DNA from: Clostridium sp. SM-530-WT-3G
Lineage (GTDB): Bacteria; Bacillota; Clostridia; Clostridiales; Clostridiaceae
NCBI RefSeq assembly: GCF_012843905.1
Contig: NZ_JABAGC010000003.1
Coordinates: 119,866 to 183,865, forward strand
Direction of reading: 5' to 3'
DNA: 64,000 bases
Under the pieces are notes generated by a model, which saw only the letters and a program-made list of their open reading frames with translations, did not search any database and was not told the DNA's origin. Made by a program: the position numbers and the translations under genes. Position 1 is the first letter of the stretch; each line of letters starts with the position of its first letter. Of the stretch, positions 56,246 to 64,000 are shown piece after piece.

Positions 56246-58504
56246 TTGAAAAAGAATAATTTTAAAGACAGAGGGCAGATGCGAAGAAGAATGGCAGTAG
56301 TTACTTTTGCAATGACAGCAGTAATCTCAGTTTTAATAATAAGGTTATCTTATATAATGATAATAAAAGCTCCTGATTATGCTGAACGTGCAGAGGAGCA
56401 ATGGACGAGTGAAGTAAAAATTGATGCAATTAGAGGAAAAATATTAGATAGAAATGGTAAGGAATTAGCAGTATCTGCTAATCTATACAGGGTAGATTTC
56501 GATCTGAATTCCATAAGAACGTATTTAAAAACTAAATTGGGTGACTTATCAGATGAACAGATAGCACAGAGAAAAAGTGCTGGAATTCCCCTTCCTACAA
56601 ATGATGAAGGAATAACTACAAATGATATAGCAGTCAAAATAGCTAGTGCTTTAGGAATGGAAACATCAAAGGTTCAGGACAAACTTGAAACAAGGCTTCC
56701 AAGTGGAGCTGCAGCTGGATCTGCAACACTAGTAAGAAGAATAGAAAAAGCAGAGGCAGATAAGGTTAAAAATTTACAGATAAGTGGTGTTATTGTATCA
56801 CCAGATACAAAGAGATATTATCCTAATGGTAACTTTTTATCACATGTTCTTGGAAGTACAAATATTGATGGTAAGGGCCTTACAGGTGTAGAACTTCAAT
56901 ACAATAAATATTTATCTGGAACACCGGGAGTTAAGATAACAGAATTAGAGAAGAATAAGAGAGATCTTCCATATACAATTTCAGAATTTACATCACCTGA
57001 AAATGGTAAAGATGTAACACTAACTATAGATGAAAATATTCAGTTATTTGCAGAAAAGACAGCTCAGGAATGTTATGAAGACAATAAGGCTAAAGCTGTA
57101 TCCGTACTTATTATGAATCCTAAAAATGGTGAGATTTTAGCTATGGTAACCAAGCCTGACTTCGATCCTAATAAACCATATGAGGGAGCTGAAAATTTTG
57201 AAGGAAATACAAATATGGAGAAGATTCAGAAAATGTGGAGAAACAGACTTGTTAATGATACATTTGAACCAGGATCTATATTCAAAGTAATAACAGCAAT
57301 TACAGGACTTGAAGAAGGTGTAGTAAATGCTGATACAGGCTTTTACTGTAATGGTTCATTATCAGTAGGGGGAATACATCCTAAATGCTGGAGAACTCAA
57401 GGCCATGGTCAACAAAAGTTTCCGGAGATAATACAAAATTCATGTAATGTTGGTTTTATGGAACTTGGTGCAATGATAGGCAAAGAGAAATTATGCGAAT
57501 CTATAAAAAAATTTGGTTTTGGTGAAGTCTCTGGAATAGATTTGCCAGGAGAAGCAAAAGGTATTGTTAAAAGAGTAGATAAGATAACAGAAGCAGATCT
57601 TGCTACTATAGCATTTGGACAAACTAATACAGTAAATTCAGTTCAATATATGGCTGCATTCAATGCAGTAGCTAATGGTGGTAATTTAATTCAGCCTCAT
57701 GTAATGAAGGAAATAACACATGAAGATGATCAAGGAAATAAAATCGTAGATGAAGTGTTCAATCCAACTAATACTGTAGTTGCTACTGCAGAAAAGACAG
57801 CAGAGTTAAGAAGTTATCTTGAACTGGTTGTAACAGCTGGGTCAGGAAAATCAACATTTATAGAAGGATATCATATTGGTGGTAAAACAGGAACAGCTCA
57901 AAAAGTTGAAAATGGTAAATATTGTGGCAAATATATATCTTCATTTGTAGGAATGGCTCCAGTAGATGATCCTAAAGTTACTATAATGATAACAGTGGAT
58001 GAACCAAGTAATGGAGCATACTATGCAGGTCAGGTAGCAGCTCCTTATGGAAAAACATTATTCTCAGATATATTCAATTATCTAAATGAAGAATTTAAAA
58101 ATGAAAATGAAGGGCAGATAATTCGTGAAGAAATAGTTCCAGAGATTAGAGGAATGAGTGTTTCAGATGCTAAAAAAGCATTGAAAGATAGTAATTTAGA
58201 TTTTAATATAGATGGGGATGGAGAAACTGTAGTATCTATCACACCATATCCAGGGTATTCTGTTAAGGAAGGTTCGAAAATAAATCTTTACACAACTGGT
58301 GACGAGAATTATAATAATAATGTTGCAATGCCAGATGTTAGAGGATATTCTAAAGAAGAAGCAAGTACTTTATTAAACAGCCTTGGAATAACACCTGTAT
58401 TTGAAGGAAATGGAATGGTAAGTGATCAGGAGATTTCCAGTGGAGAAGTTATTCAAAAAGGAACAACTGTAAAGATTATTTTAAATTCTGATTATAAAGA
58501 TTAA
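56246..58504 (+). CDS. Penicillin-binding transpeptidase with PASTA domains (SpoVD/FtsI type), copy 2
   Basis: A 752-aa paralogue of the preceding gene with the same order: membrane helix, dimerisation domain, transpeptidase (EPGSIFKV with Ser344, SCN, KTGTAQK) and two PASTA repeats (PEIRGMSVSDAKKALKDSNL and MPDVRGYSKEEASTLLNSLG). Long stretches are identical to copy 1, for example around AAFNAVANGG and YISSFVGMAPVDDPKVT, showing tandem duplication. The start is TTG 56246 after GGGGGAATC. Differences cluster in the N-terminal helix and the linker, which would allow different partners in division and spore formation. Confidence 0.93.
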   Translation: MKKNNFKDRGQMRRRMAVVTFAMTAVISVLIIRLSYIMIIKAPDYAERAEEQWTSEVKIDAIRGKILDRNGKELAVSANLYRVDFDLNSIRTYLKTKLGDLSDEQIAQRKSAGIPLPTNDEGITTNDIAVKIASALGMETSKVQDKLETRLPSGAAAGSATLVRRIEKAEADKVKNLQISGVIVSPDTKRYYPNGNFLSHVLGSTNIDGKGLTGVELQYNKYLSGTPGVKITELEKNKRDLPYTISEFTSPENGKDVTLTIDENIQLFAEKTAQECYEDNKAKAVSVLIMNPKNGEILAMVTKPDFDPNKPYEGAENFEGNTNMEKIQKMWRNRLVNDTFEPGSIFKVITAITGLEEGVVNADTGFYCNGSLSVGGIHPKCWRTQGHGQQKFPEIIQNSCNVGFMELGAMIGKEKLCESIKKFGFGEVSGIDLPGEAKGIVKRVDKITEADLATIAFGQTNTVNSVQYMAAFNAVANGGNLIQPHVMKEITHEDDQGNKIVDEVFNPTNTVVATAEKTAELRSYLELVVTAGSGKSTFIEGYHIGGKTGTAQKVENGKYCGKYISSFVGMAPVDDPKVTIMITVDEPSNGAYYAGQVAAPYGKTLFSDIFNYLNEEFKNENEGQIIREEIVPEIRGMSVSDAKKALKDSNLDFNIDGDGETVVSITPYPGYSVKEGSKINLYTTGDENYNNNVAMPDVRGYSKEEASTLLNSLGITPVFEGNGMVSDQEISSGEVIQKGTTVKIILNSDYKD

Positions 58505-58532
58505 TAATACTATAATCAGAATGATAAAAACT

Positions 58533-58557
58533 AGCATGTGGGTAATGCTCACATGCT
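58533..58557 (+). terminator. Weak terminator-like hairpin after PBP copy 2
   Basis: A perfect 8-bp stem, AGCATGTG with CACATGCT, is followed only by a mixed TATATTTAATT tail, so termination may be partial. Confidence 0.45.
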
Positions 58558-58680
58558 ATATTTAATTACATATATTATGTAATTAAATTAACAATTAACA
58601 ATTTAATGTTATTATAAGTGCAACAATTAATTGTTAGTAGTTAATAGGTTATAAAACTTTAAATGATAGGAGATAATGGT

Positions 58681-60141
58681 ATGAATCTTAAAACTATTTT
58701 AGAAACTCTTGACTATGAAGTAGTTCAAGGAAGTATTGATTTAAAAGTTGGCAGTATAAACTATGACAGCAGAAAAGTAAGGAAAAATGATATTTTTGTT
58801 TGTATAAAGGGATTTGCAACTGATGGACATAAGTATATTGATAAAGCATTAGAAAATGGTGCATCTGTAATTGTACTTCAAGATAATGTAGAAATAAAAG
58901 ATAAGGATGTAACAGTAATAAAATGCAATGATACAAGAAAAGCCTTAGCTGTAATAGGTGCTAATTTTTATGACAATCCAAGCAGAAAGATGAAGATGAT
59001 TGGAGTAACAGGAACAAATGGAAAGACTACAACTGCTTTTATGATAAAAGATATATTAGAAGCAGAGGGAAAAAAGGTAGGATTAATAGGTACTATTGCT
59101 AACTACATAGGTAGTGAAAAGATTCATACAGAAAGAACAACTCCAGAATCTCTTGAACTTCAAGAATTATTCGGAAGAATGGTTGAAAGTGAGGTAGAGT
59201 ATTGTGTTATGGAAGTATCATCTCACTCATTGGCTTTAGACAGAGTATATGGAATACAATTTGATGGTGCTATATTCACAAATCTTACAAGAGACCATCT
59301 TGATTTCCATAAAACATTTGAAAACTATTATGAAGCTAAATTTAAATTGTTTGAAAGAAGTAGAATAAAATTAGTAAATATTGACGACAATTATGGAATG
59401 AAAGTAGTTGAAGACTGTATGAAGCTAAATTTAAATGACGTTTATACTTTCTCAGTTAAAAAGGATTCTGATTTTAAAGCTTATGATGAAAAGATGGGAA
59501 GTAGAGAGATAGAATTCAAAGTTAATTTAGAAAAACCAGAGGATTTTGTGTTAAACATACCAGGTGAATATAATATATATAATGCATTAGGTGCTATAGG
59601 AGTATGTTTTAAGTTAGGAATAAGTGAAAAAGCCATAAAAGAAGGCATTGAAAGAGTTGTTGTACCTGGAAGATGTGAAAGAGTAGCACGTGAATATAAT
59701 CTTCCTTATGAAATAATAATAGATTATGCTCATACTCCAGATGGACTTGAAAATATATTAGAAACAGCTAAAGCATTTACAAAAGGAAGACTTATAGCAA
59801 TCTTTGGATGTGGTGGAGATAGAGATAAGGTTAAAAGACCACAGATGGGTAAAATAGGTGTAGACTTAGCTGATATTGCTATAATAACATCTGATAATCC
59901 AAGAAGTGAAGAACCTATGGCTATTATTGAAGATATAAAAGCAGGTCTTGATAAAGATAACTATATTATTATAGAAAATAGAAAAGATGCTATTAAGGAA
60001 GCAATTAACATTGCCAAAGATGGCGACGTTATTGTTATAGCAGGAAAAGGACATGAAACATATCAAATATTAAAAGATGAAACAATACATTTTGATGAAC
60101 GTGAAGTAGTAAAAGAAATATTAGATTCAAAATTGAAATAG
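58681..60141 (+). CDS. murE: UDP-MurNAc-tripeptide synthetase MurE (meso-DAP type)
   Basis: A 486-aa cytoplasmic ligase adding the third residue to the peptidoglycan stem. The ATP loop is [14 protein letters not shown], the carbamylated-lysine region follows, and the specificity motif DNPRSEEP is the DNPR form that recognises meso-diaminopimelate, which agrees with dapAB at 6-8 kb. The ATG at 58681 has AGGAG at proper spacing; the ATG at 58663 lies before that site. Confidence 0.95.
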   Translation: MNLKTILETLDYEVVQGSIDLKVGSINYDSRKVRKNDIFVCIKGFATDGHKYIDKALENGASVIVLQDNVEIKDKDVTVIKCNDTRKALAVIGANFYDNPSRKMKMIGVTGTNGKTTTAFMIKDILEAEGKKVGLIGTIANYIGSEKIHTERTTPESLELQELFGRMVESEVEYCVMEVSSHSLALDRVYGIQFDGAIFTNLTRDHLDFHKTFENYYEAKFKLFERSRIKLVNIDDNYGMKVVEDCMKLNLNDVYTFSVKKDSDFKAYDEKMGSREIEFKVNLEKPEDFVLNIPGEYNIYNALGAIGVCFKLGISEKAIKEGIERVVVPGRCERVAREYNLPYEIIIDYAHTPDGLENILETAKAFTKGRLIAIFGCGGDRDKVKRPQMGKIGVDLADIAIITSDNPRSEEPMAIIEDIKAGLDKDNYIIIENRKDAIKEAINIAKDGDVIVIAGKGHETYQILKDETIHFDEREVVKEILDSKLK

Positions 60142-60204
60142 CTAAATTATTTTGTGATTATTGAAATGTAATATTATATATTAAATTAATAAATAATTGT
60201 TAGC

Positions 60205-60260
60205 TGTCAACAGTTAACCGTTAACTGACTAATTTCAACTGTTAACTGTTAACAGTTAAC
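60205..60260. repeat. Cluster of GTTAAC palindromes upstream of murF
   Basis: CAGTTAACCGTTAACTG (60211-60227) and the perfect 20-base palindrome GTTAACTGTTAACAGTTAAC (60241-60260) lie within 60 bases. The last ends 10 bases before the murF ribosome binding site. Function unknown. Confidence 0.7.
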
Positions 60261-60281
60261 TGAACTATCGGGGTGATGATT

Positions 60282-61634
60282 TTGGATTTAAATTTAAATG
60301 AAGTGATTCAAGCTGTAAATGGAGAAGTCATAGTTAAAAATAATGAAGGTATTTTTAATAAAATTTCTACAGATACAAGAAAGATTGAACAAGAAAATTT
60401 ATTTATTGCATTAAAAGGTGATAATTTTAATGGAAATAATTATGCAGTTTCAGCTATTGAAAAAGGTGCATCTGTTGTAATAGTAGATGAAGTGAATTTT
60501 AAGGAAGAAGAATTAAACGGAAAAGGAACTATTATAAAAGTAAAAGATACAAGAATAGCTCTTGGAGATTTGGCAGCATATTATAGAAGTAAACTTGGAA
60601 TAAAGGTTGTATCTATAACTGGTTCAACTGGGAAAACATCAACAAAGGATTTAATAGCGGCATTTTTAAGTGGAAAGTATAGAGTATTTAAGACACAAGG
60701 CAATTTTAATAATGATATAGGTCTTCCACTTATGATATTTGAATTATCTAAAGATTATGATGTTGCTGTATTAGAAATGGGAACAAGTAATTTTGGGGAA
60801 ATACACAGACTAGCAAGTATAGCCAAACCAGATATTGCAGCAATAACAAATATCGGAGTGGCTCATATAGAATATTTAAAGACTAGAGAAAATATACTAA
60901 AAGAGAAGATGAGTATTTCTGATTTCTTTGAAAACAAGAATGACCTTGTAATAAACTGTGAAAATGATATGTTAAAAACAGTGAAAGAAAGTGAAAAGTA
61001 TAATTTACAAAAAACTGGTTATGATGAAAGTTATGATTTATATGCCAGAAATGTAAAACTTACTTGTGATACTACATCTTTTGAAGTAGTGACAAAAAGT
61101 AAGAAAACTCATGAGTTTACTTTGAATATGGTTGGAGAACATAATGTTTTAAATGCACTTTTAGGAATTCAGATAGGATTAGATTTAGGATTGACTTTTG
61201 AAGAAATGGAAAAAGGTCTTGAAAATTTCAAAGCTACATCTATGAGACTTGAATTTATAAAGAAAGATAATTTTACCATAATAAATGATTCTTATAATGC
61301 AAATCCAGATTCTATGAAAGCTGCATTAAATGTACTTAAGAATTACTCAGGAAAGAGAAAAATTGCTATACTTGGAACTATGGGCGAACTTGGTTCACAT
61401 GCAAAAGAGGCACATAAAGAAGTTGGGAGTTTTGCAAAGGATAGAGCAGATATACTTTTAACAACTGGTGATTTTAAAGAACAATATAAAGAAGGTTTTG
61501 GAGATAAAACATTTGTATATGATACAAAGGAAGATCTTATAGCAGGATTAAAAACAATGATAAAAGATGATGATACATTACTTGTAAAAGCATCAAGAAG
61601 TGCAAAATTTGAAGAAATAATTAAAGAATTATAA
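60282..61634 (+). CDS. murF: UDP-MurNAc-tripeptide:D-Ala-D-Ala ligase MurF
   Basis: A 450-aa Mur ligase completing the pentapeptide. The ATP loop is ITGSTGKTSTKDLIAAFL, with NNDIGLPLMIFELSKDYDVAVLEMGTSNFGEI and the later NDSYNANPDSMKAALNVL typical of MurF. The start is not certain: GGGGTG (60270-60275) suits TTG 60282, while GTG 60273 and ATG 60276 overlap it. It precedes mraY by 29 bases. Confidence 0.94.
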   Translation: MDLNLNEVIQAVNGEVIVKNNEGIFNKISTDTRKIEQENLFIALKGDNFNGNNYAVSAIEKGASVVIVDEVNFKEEELNGKGTIIKVKDTRIALGDLAAYYRSKLGIKVVSITGSTGKTSTKDLIAAFLSGKYRVFKTQGNFNNDIGLPLMIFELSKDYDVAVLEMGTSNFGEIHRLASIAKPDIAAITNIGVAHIEYLKTRENILKEKMSISDFFENKNDLVINCENDMLKTVKESEKYNLQKTGYDESYDLYARNVKLTCDTTSFEVVTKSKKTHEFTLNMVGEHNVLNALLGIQIGLDLGLTFEEMEKGLENFKATSMRLEFIKKDNFTIINDSYNANPDSMKAALNVLKNYSGKRKIAILGTMGELGSHAKEAHKEVGSFAKDRADILLTTGDFKEQYKEGFGDKTFVYDTKEDLIAGLKTMIKDDDTLLVKASRSAKFEEIIKEL

Positions 61635-61663
61635 AAATAAATAAAACGTAGGAGGACATATAG

Positions 61664-62641
61664 ATGGAGGAGACGGTAAGAAGTTTACCTAGCTTAACAT
61701 TAATAGCGCCATTTTTTATGGCATTAGTATTTTCACTTGTGCTGGGACCAATATTTATCCCAATACTGCACAAATTAAAATTTGGACAGAATATAAGAAA
61801 AGAAGGCCCAAAGAGTCACCAGAAAAAGGCTGGTACTCCAACAATGGGAGGATTAATATTTTTTATTTCTGTAGCTGCTACTATTTTAATATTAGGTAGA
61901 GGTTTTAAATCTCAAGAAATGATAATTTTTTATTCATTTCTAGCTTTTGGATTTATAGGTTTCTTAGATGATATGCTTAAGATAATTCATAAGCAGAATG
62001 AAGGATTAAAAGCAGGACAAAAGATGGTTCTATTACTTTTATTTTCGGTAGCATTAGCATGGTATGGATATAAGAATATAGGAACAGATGTATTAATACC
62101 ATTTATGAGAAACTTTAGACCTAATTTAAAAATATTATATATACCATTTATAGTTATTTATTATGCTGCAGTAACAAACGCAGTAAATTTAACAGATGGA
62201 ATTGATGGTCTTGCAACATCTGTTACTATAATTGTTCTTACTTTCTTTACAATAGTAGGTTATAAAACAGGAAATATGGCAGTTGCAATATTTGCTATAA
62301 CTTTAACTGGTGCTTTATTAGGATTCTTAAGGTATAATGCTTTCCCAGCTAAAATATTTATGGGTGATACAGGATCTCTAGCATTAGGTGGGGCAATTGG
62401 TACATTAGCATTGATGATGAAAATGGAATTTTTAGTTATTATAGTTGGCGGGGTGTATCTAATAGAAACTTTATCTGTAATAATACAAGTTACATCATTT
62501 AAACTTACAGGAAAAAGAGTATTTAAAATGTCTCCAATACATCATCATTTTGAACAATGTGGATGGAGTGAAGTGAAAATAGTAACAGTATTTTCATGTG
62601 TCACAACAGTGTTATGTATTATAGGATTTATGGCTATTTAA
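61664..62641 (+). CDS. mraY: Phospho-MurNAc-pentapeptide transferase MraY
   Basis: A 325-aa membrane enzyme making lipid I, with about ten helices. Diagnostic segments are the N-terminal [25 protein letters not shown] (catalytic Asp pair), [24 protein letters not shown] and the histidine loop [15 protein letters not shown] lies before the ATG. It is followed 24 bases later by ftsW, with no murD between. Confidence 0.97.
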   Translation: MEETVRSLPSLTLIAPFFMALVFSLVLGPIFIPILHKLKFGQNIRKEGPKSHQKKAGTPTMGGLIFFISVAATILILGRGFKSQEMIIFYSFLAFGFIGFLDDMLKIIHKQNEGLKAGQKMVLLLLFSVALAWYGYKNIGTDVLIPFMRNFRPNLKILYIPFIVIYYAAVTNAVNLTDGIDGLATSVTIIVLTFFTIVGYKTGNMAVAIFAITLTGALLGFLRYNAFPAKIFMGDTGSLALGGAIGTLALMMKMEFLVIIVGGVYLIETLSVIIQVTSFKLTGKRVFKMSPIHHHFEQCGWSEVKIVTVFSCVTTVLCIIGFMAI

Positions 62642-62665
62642 CAATTTGATTTGGAGGATTTTTGT

Positions 62666-63805
62666 ATGAATATCAGTAATCCTAAAAGAAAAAAAATAAA
62701 AAGAAAATCCCCAATGGGTAATTTTGATTATGGGATTTTTTATACGGTACTTTTCCTTTTGGCTATAGGAACTGTAATGATATATTCGGCAAGTTCTTAT
62801 TATTCCATGTTCACATATAAGGATAGTATGTTCTTTTTAAAGAAACAGATTTTATGGGTATTTGTAGGACTTGGTTGTATGTTTTTTATGATGGGATTTG
62901 ACTATCATAAGCTTAAAAAGTATACGCCATGGCTTGTAGGTATATGTATACTACTACTTTTTTTAGTGTTTTTATTTCCAGGTACAAATGGTGCACAAAG
63001 ATGGATAAAGCTAGGACCTTTAAGCTTTCAGCCATCTGACCTTGCAAAGTATACAGTAGTTTTTTTCTTAGCTTTTAAGTTAGAAAAAAAAGGTGAGGGC
63101 ATAAAGGATTTTAAGAAAGGTATAATACCTTATCTTTGTTTTTCAGGATTTTTTGCAGGACTTGTTCTTGCAGAAAAAAACTTAAGTATTGCATCAGTTA
63201 TTATGATAGTTACATTCATAATGCTATTTGCATCTGGAGGAAGAATAAGACATTTATTTGGAATTGTTGCTCCAGCTATGATTTTGGCAGCATTATTCTT
63301 TACTTTTTCTAGCGAATACAGAAGAGATAGAATGCTTAATTTCATAAATCCTTGGAAGGATCCAGCAGGAAATGGATATCAACTTATTCAATCTTTTTAT
63401 GCATTAGGTGCAGGGGGAGTGACTGGGTTAGGTCTTGGTCAATCAAGGCAAAAGACATTGTATATGCCGGAACCTCATAATGACTTTATATTTTCTATAA
63501 TAGGAGAAGAACTTGGTCTTATAGGATGTCTTGTTATAATTTCTTTATTTATAATATTTATATGGAGAGGTATAAATGTTGCAATTAAAGCAAAAGATAC
63601 TTATGGAACATTGCTTGCTATAGGAATAACATCTGTAATAGCTGTTCAAGCAATAATTAATATTGCCGTTGTAACAGGTTCTATGCCAGTAACAGGAGTT
63701 CCATTACCATTTATAAGTTATGGTGGTACATCTCTGGTAATAAATCTGACGGCTATGGGAGTTTTGCTTAATATATCACGTCAGGTAGAAGGAAAAGAGT
63801 TTTAA
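62666..63805 (+). CDS. Lipid II polymerase / SEDS protein FtsW or SpoVE
   Basis: A 379-aa SEDS-family glycosyltransferase with ten helices. The signature segments LAIGTVMIYSASSYYS, LGPLSFQPSDLAKYTVVFFLA, MPEPHNDFIFSIIGEELG (with the catalytic-region Asp) and the end VPLPFISYGGTSLVINLTAMGVLLNIS are all present. It pairs with one of the class B PBPs encoded upstream. The ATG at 62666 follows TTGGAGG. Position in the cluster suits either FtsW (division) or SpoVE (cortex); clostridia often have only one such gene here. A terminator follows directly. Confidence 0.92.
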   Translation: MNISNPKRKKIKRKSPMGNFDYGIFYTVLFLLAIGTVMIYSASSYYSMFTYKDSMFFLKKQILWVFVGLGCMFFMMGFDYHKLKKYTPWLVGICILLLFLVFLFPGTNGAQRWIKLGPLSFQPSDLAKYTVVFFLAFKLEKKGEGIKDFKKGIIPYLCFSGFFAGLVLAEKNLSIASVIMIVTFIMLFASGGRIRHLFGIVAPAMILAALFFTFSSEYRRDRMLNFINPWKDPAGNGYQLIQSFYALGAGGVTGLGLGQSRQKTLYMPEPHNDFIFSIIGEELGLIGCLVIISLFIIFIWRGINVAIKAKDTYGTLLAIGITSVIAVQAIINIAVVTGSMPVTGVPLPFISYGGTSLVINLTAMGVLLNISRQVEGKEF

Positions 63806-63806
63806 T

Positions 63807-63863
63807 AAAAAATGACCGTTGAGTAGTAATAAAAATATTACAAATTCAACAGTCATTTTTTTA
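63807..63863 (+). terminator. Terminator ending the cell-wall cluster
   Basis: AAAAAATGACCGTTGA and TCAACAGTCATTTTTT form a long stem with one mismatch, followed by T residues, directly after the ftsW/spoVE stop. Confidence 0.88.
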
Positions 63864-64000
63864 TTGGTTAAATATATGGAAAAATATAAAATGTAATTAA
63901 AATTAAATATATTTATGTAAATAACTAGACTTGTGCAGTAAATAGGAAAAATTTAAGCTACTAGTCCTAATTTGGAAATAGTAGACTCTAGACTAATCCC

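Overview
The window reads as a chromosomal segment of a spore-forming, strictly low-GC Clostridium (sensu stricto, cluster I type). The evidence is very AT-rich intergenic DNA, strong AGGAGG ribosome binding sites, rho-independent terminators after most units, sporulation genes (an alpha/beta-type SASP, YtxC, SpoVD-like and SpoVE/FtsW-like proteins), a Phe T-box, a purine riboswitch, and a MurE with the DNPR motif of meso-diaminopimelate ligases next to a dapA-dapB operon. I cannot name the species from sequence alone.

Layout. 0.3-6.1 kb: a complete oligopeptide ABC importer, oppBCDF followed by the lipoprotein oppA. 6.3-7.9 kb: dapA-dapB on the minus strand (lysine/DAP synthesis). 8.4-12 kb: a SASP, a methyltransferase, hslO (Hsp33) and an NhaC-type antiporter. 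12-34 kb is an accessory region of short transcription units: a LacI regulator with an AAC(3)-like acetyltransferase, a CPBP protease, a riboswitch-controlled FAD dehydrogenase, a VOC protein, cstA, an AraC/GH31/GH3 glycoside locus, a TetR/FMN-binding-protein locus and modABC. This region holds at least seven interrupted genes (in-frame stops, frameshifts, one internal deletion), in contrast to the intact housekeeping genes on both sides.

35-51 kb: tRNA-Cys, a Ca2+/cation antiporter, a conserved clostridial protein, ytxC, then the translation operon infC-rpmI-rplT (AUU start and attenuator leader), ktrB-ktrA K+ uptake, a TrmH-type rRNA methyltransferase, solitary trpB, a MATE pump with its MerR regulator, and the T-box-controlled pheST operon. 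52-63.8 kb: the division and cell-wall cluster rsmH-ftsL-pbp-pbp-murE-murF-mraY-ftsW, with two tandem SpoVD-like transpeptidases. It lacks mraZ at its head and murD/murG inside, and ends in a terminator.

No CRISPR array, insertion sequence or intact prophage was seen. The most interesting items are the purine riboswitch ahead of a COG2509-type flavoprotein, the concentration of broken genes at 12-34 kb, the MerR-type promoter with a 19-bp spacer and a possible AUA start, and a few small or decayed genes that automatic annotation would likely miss.
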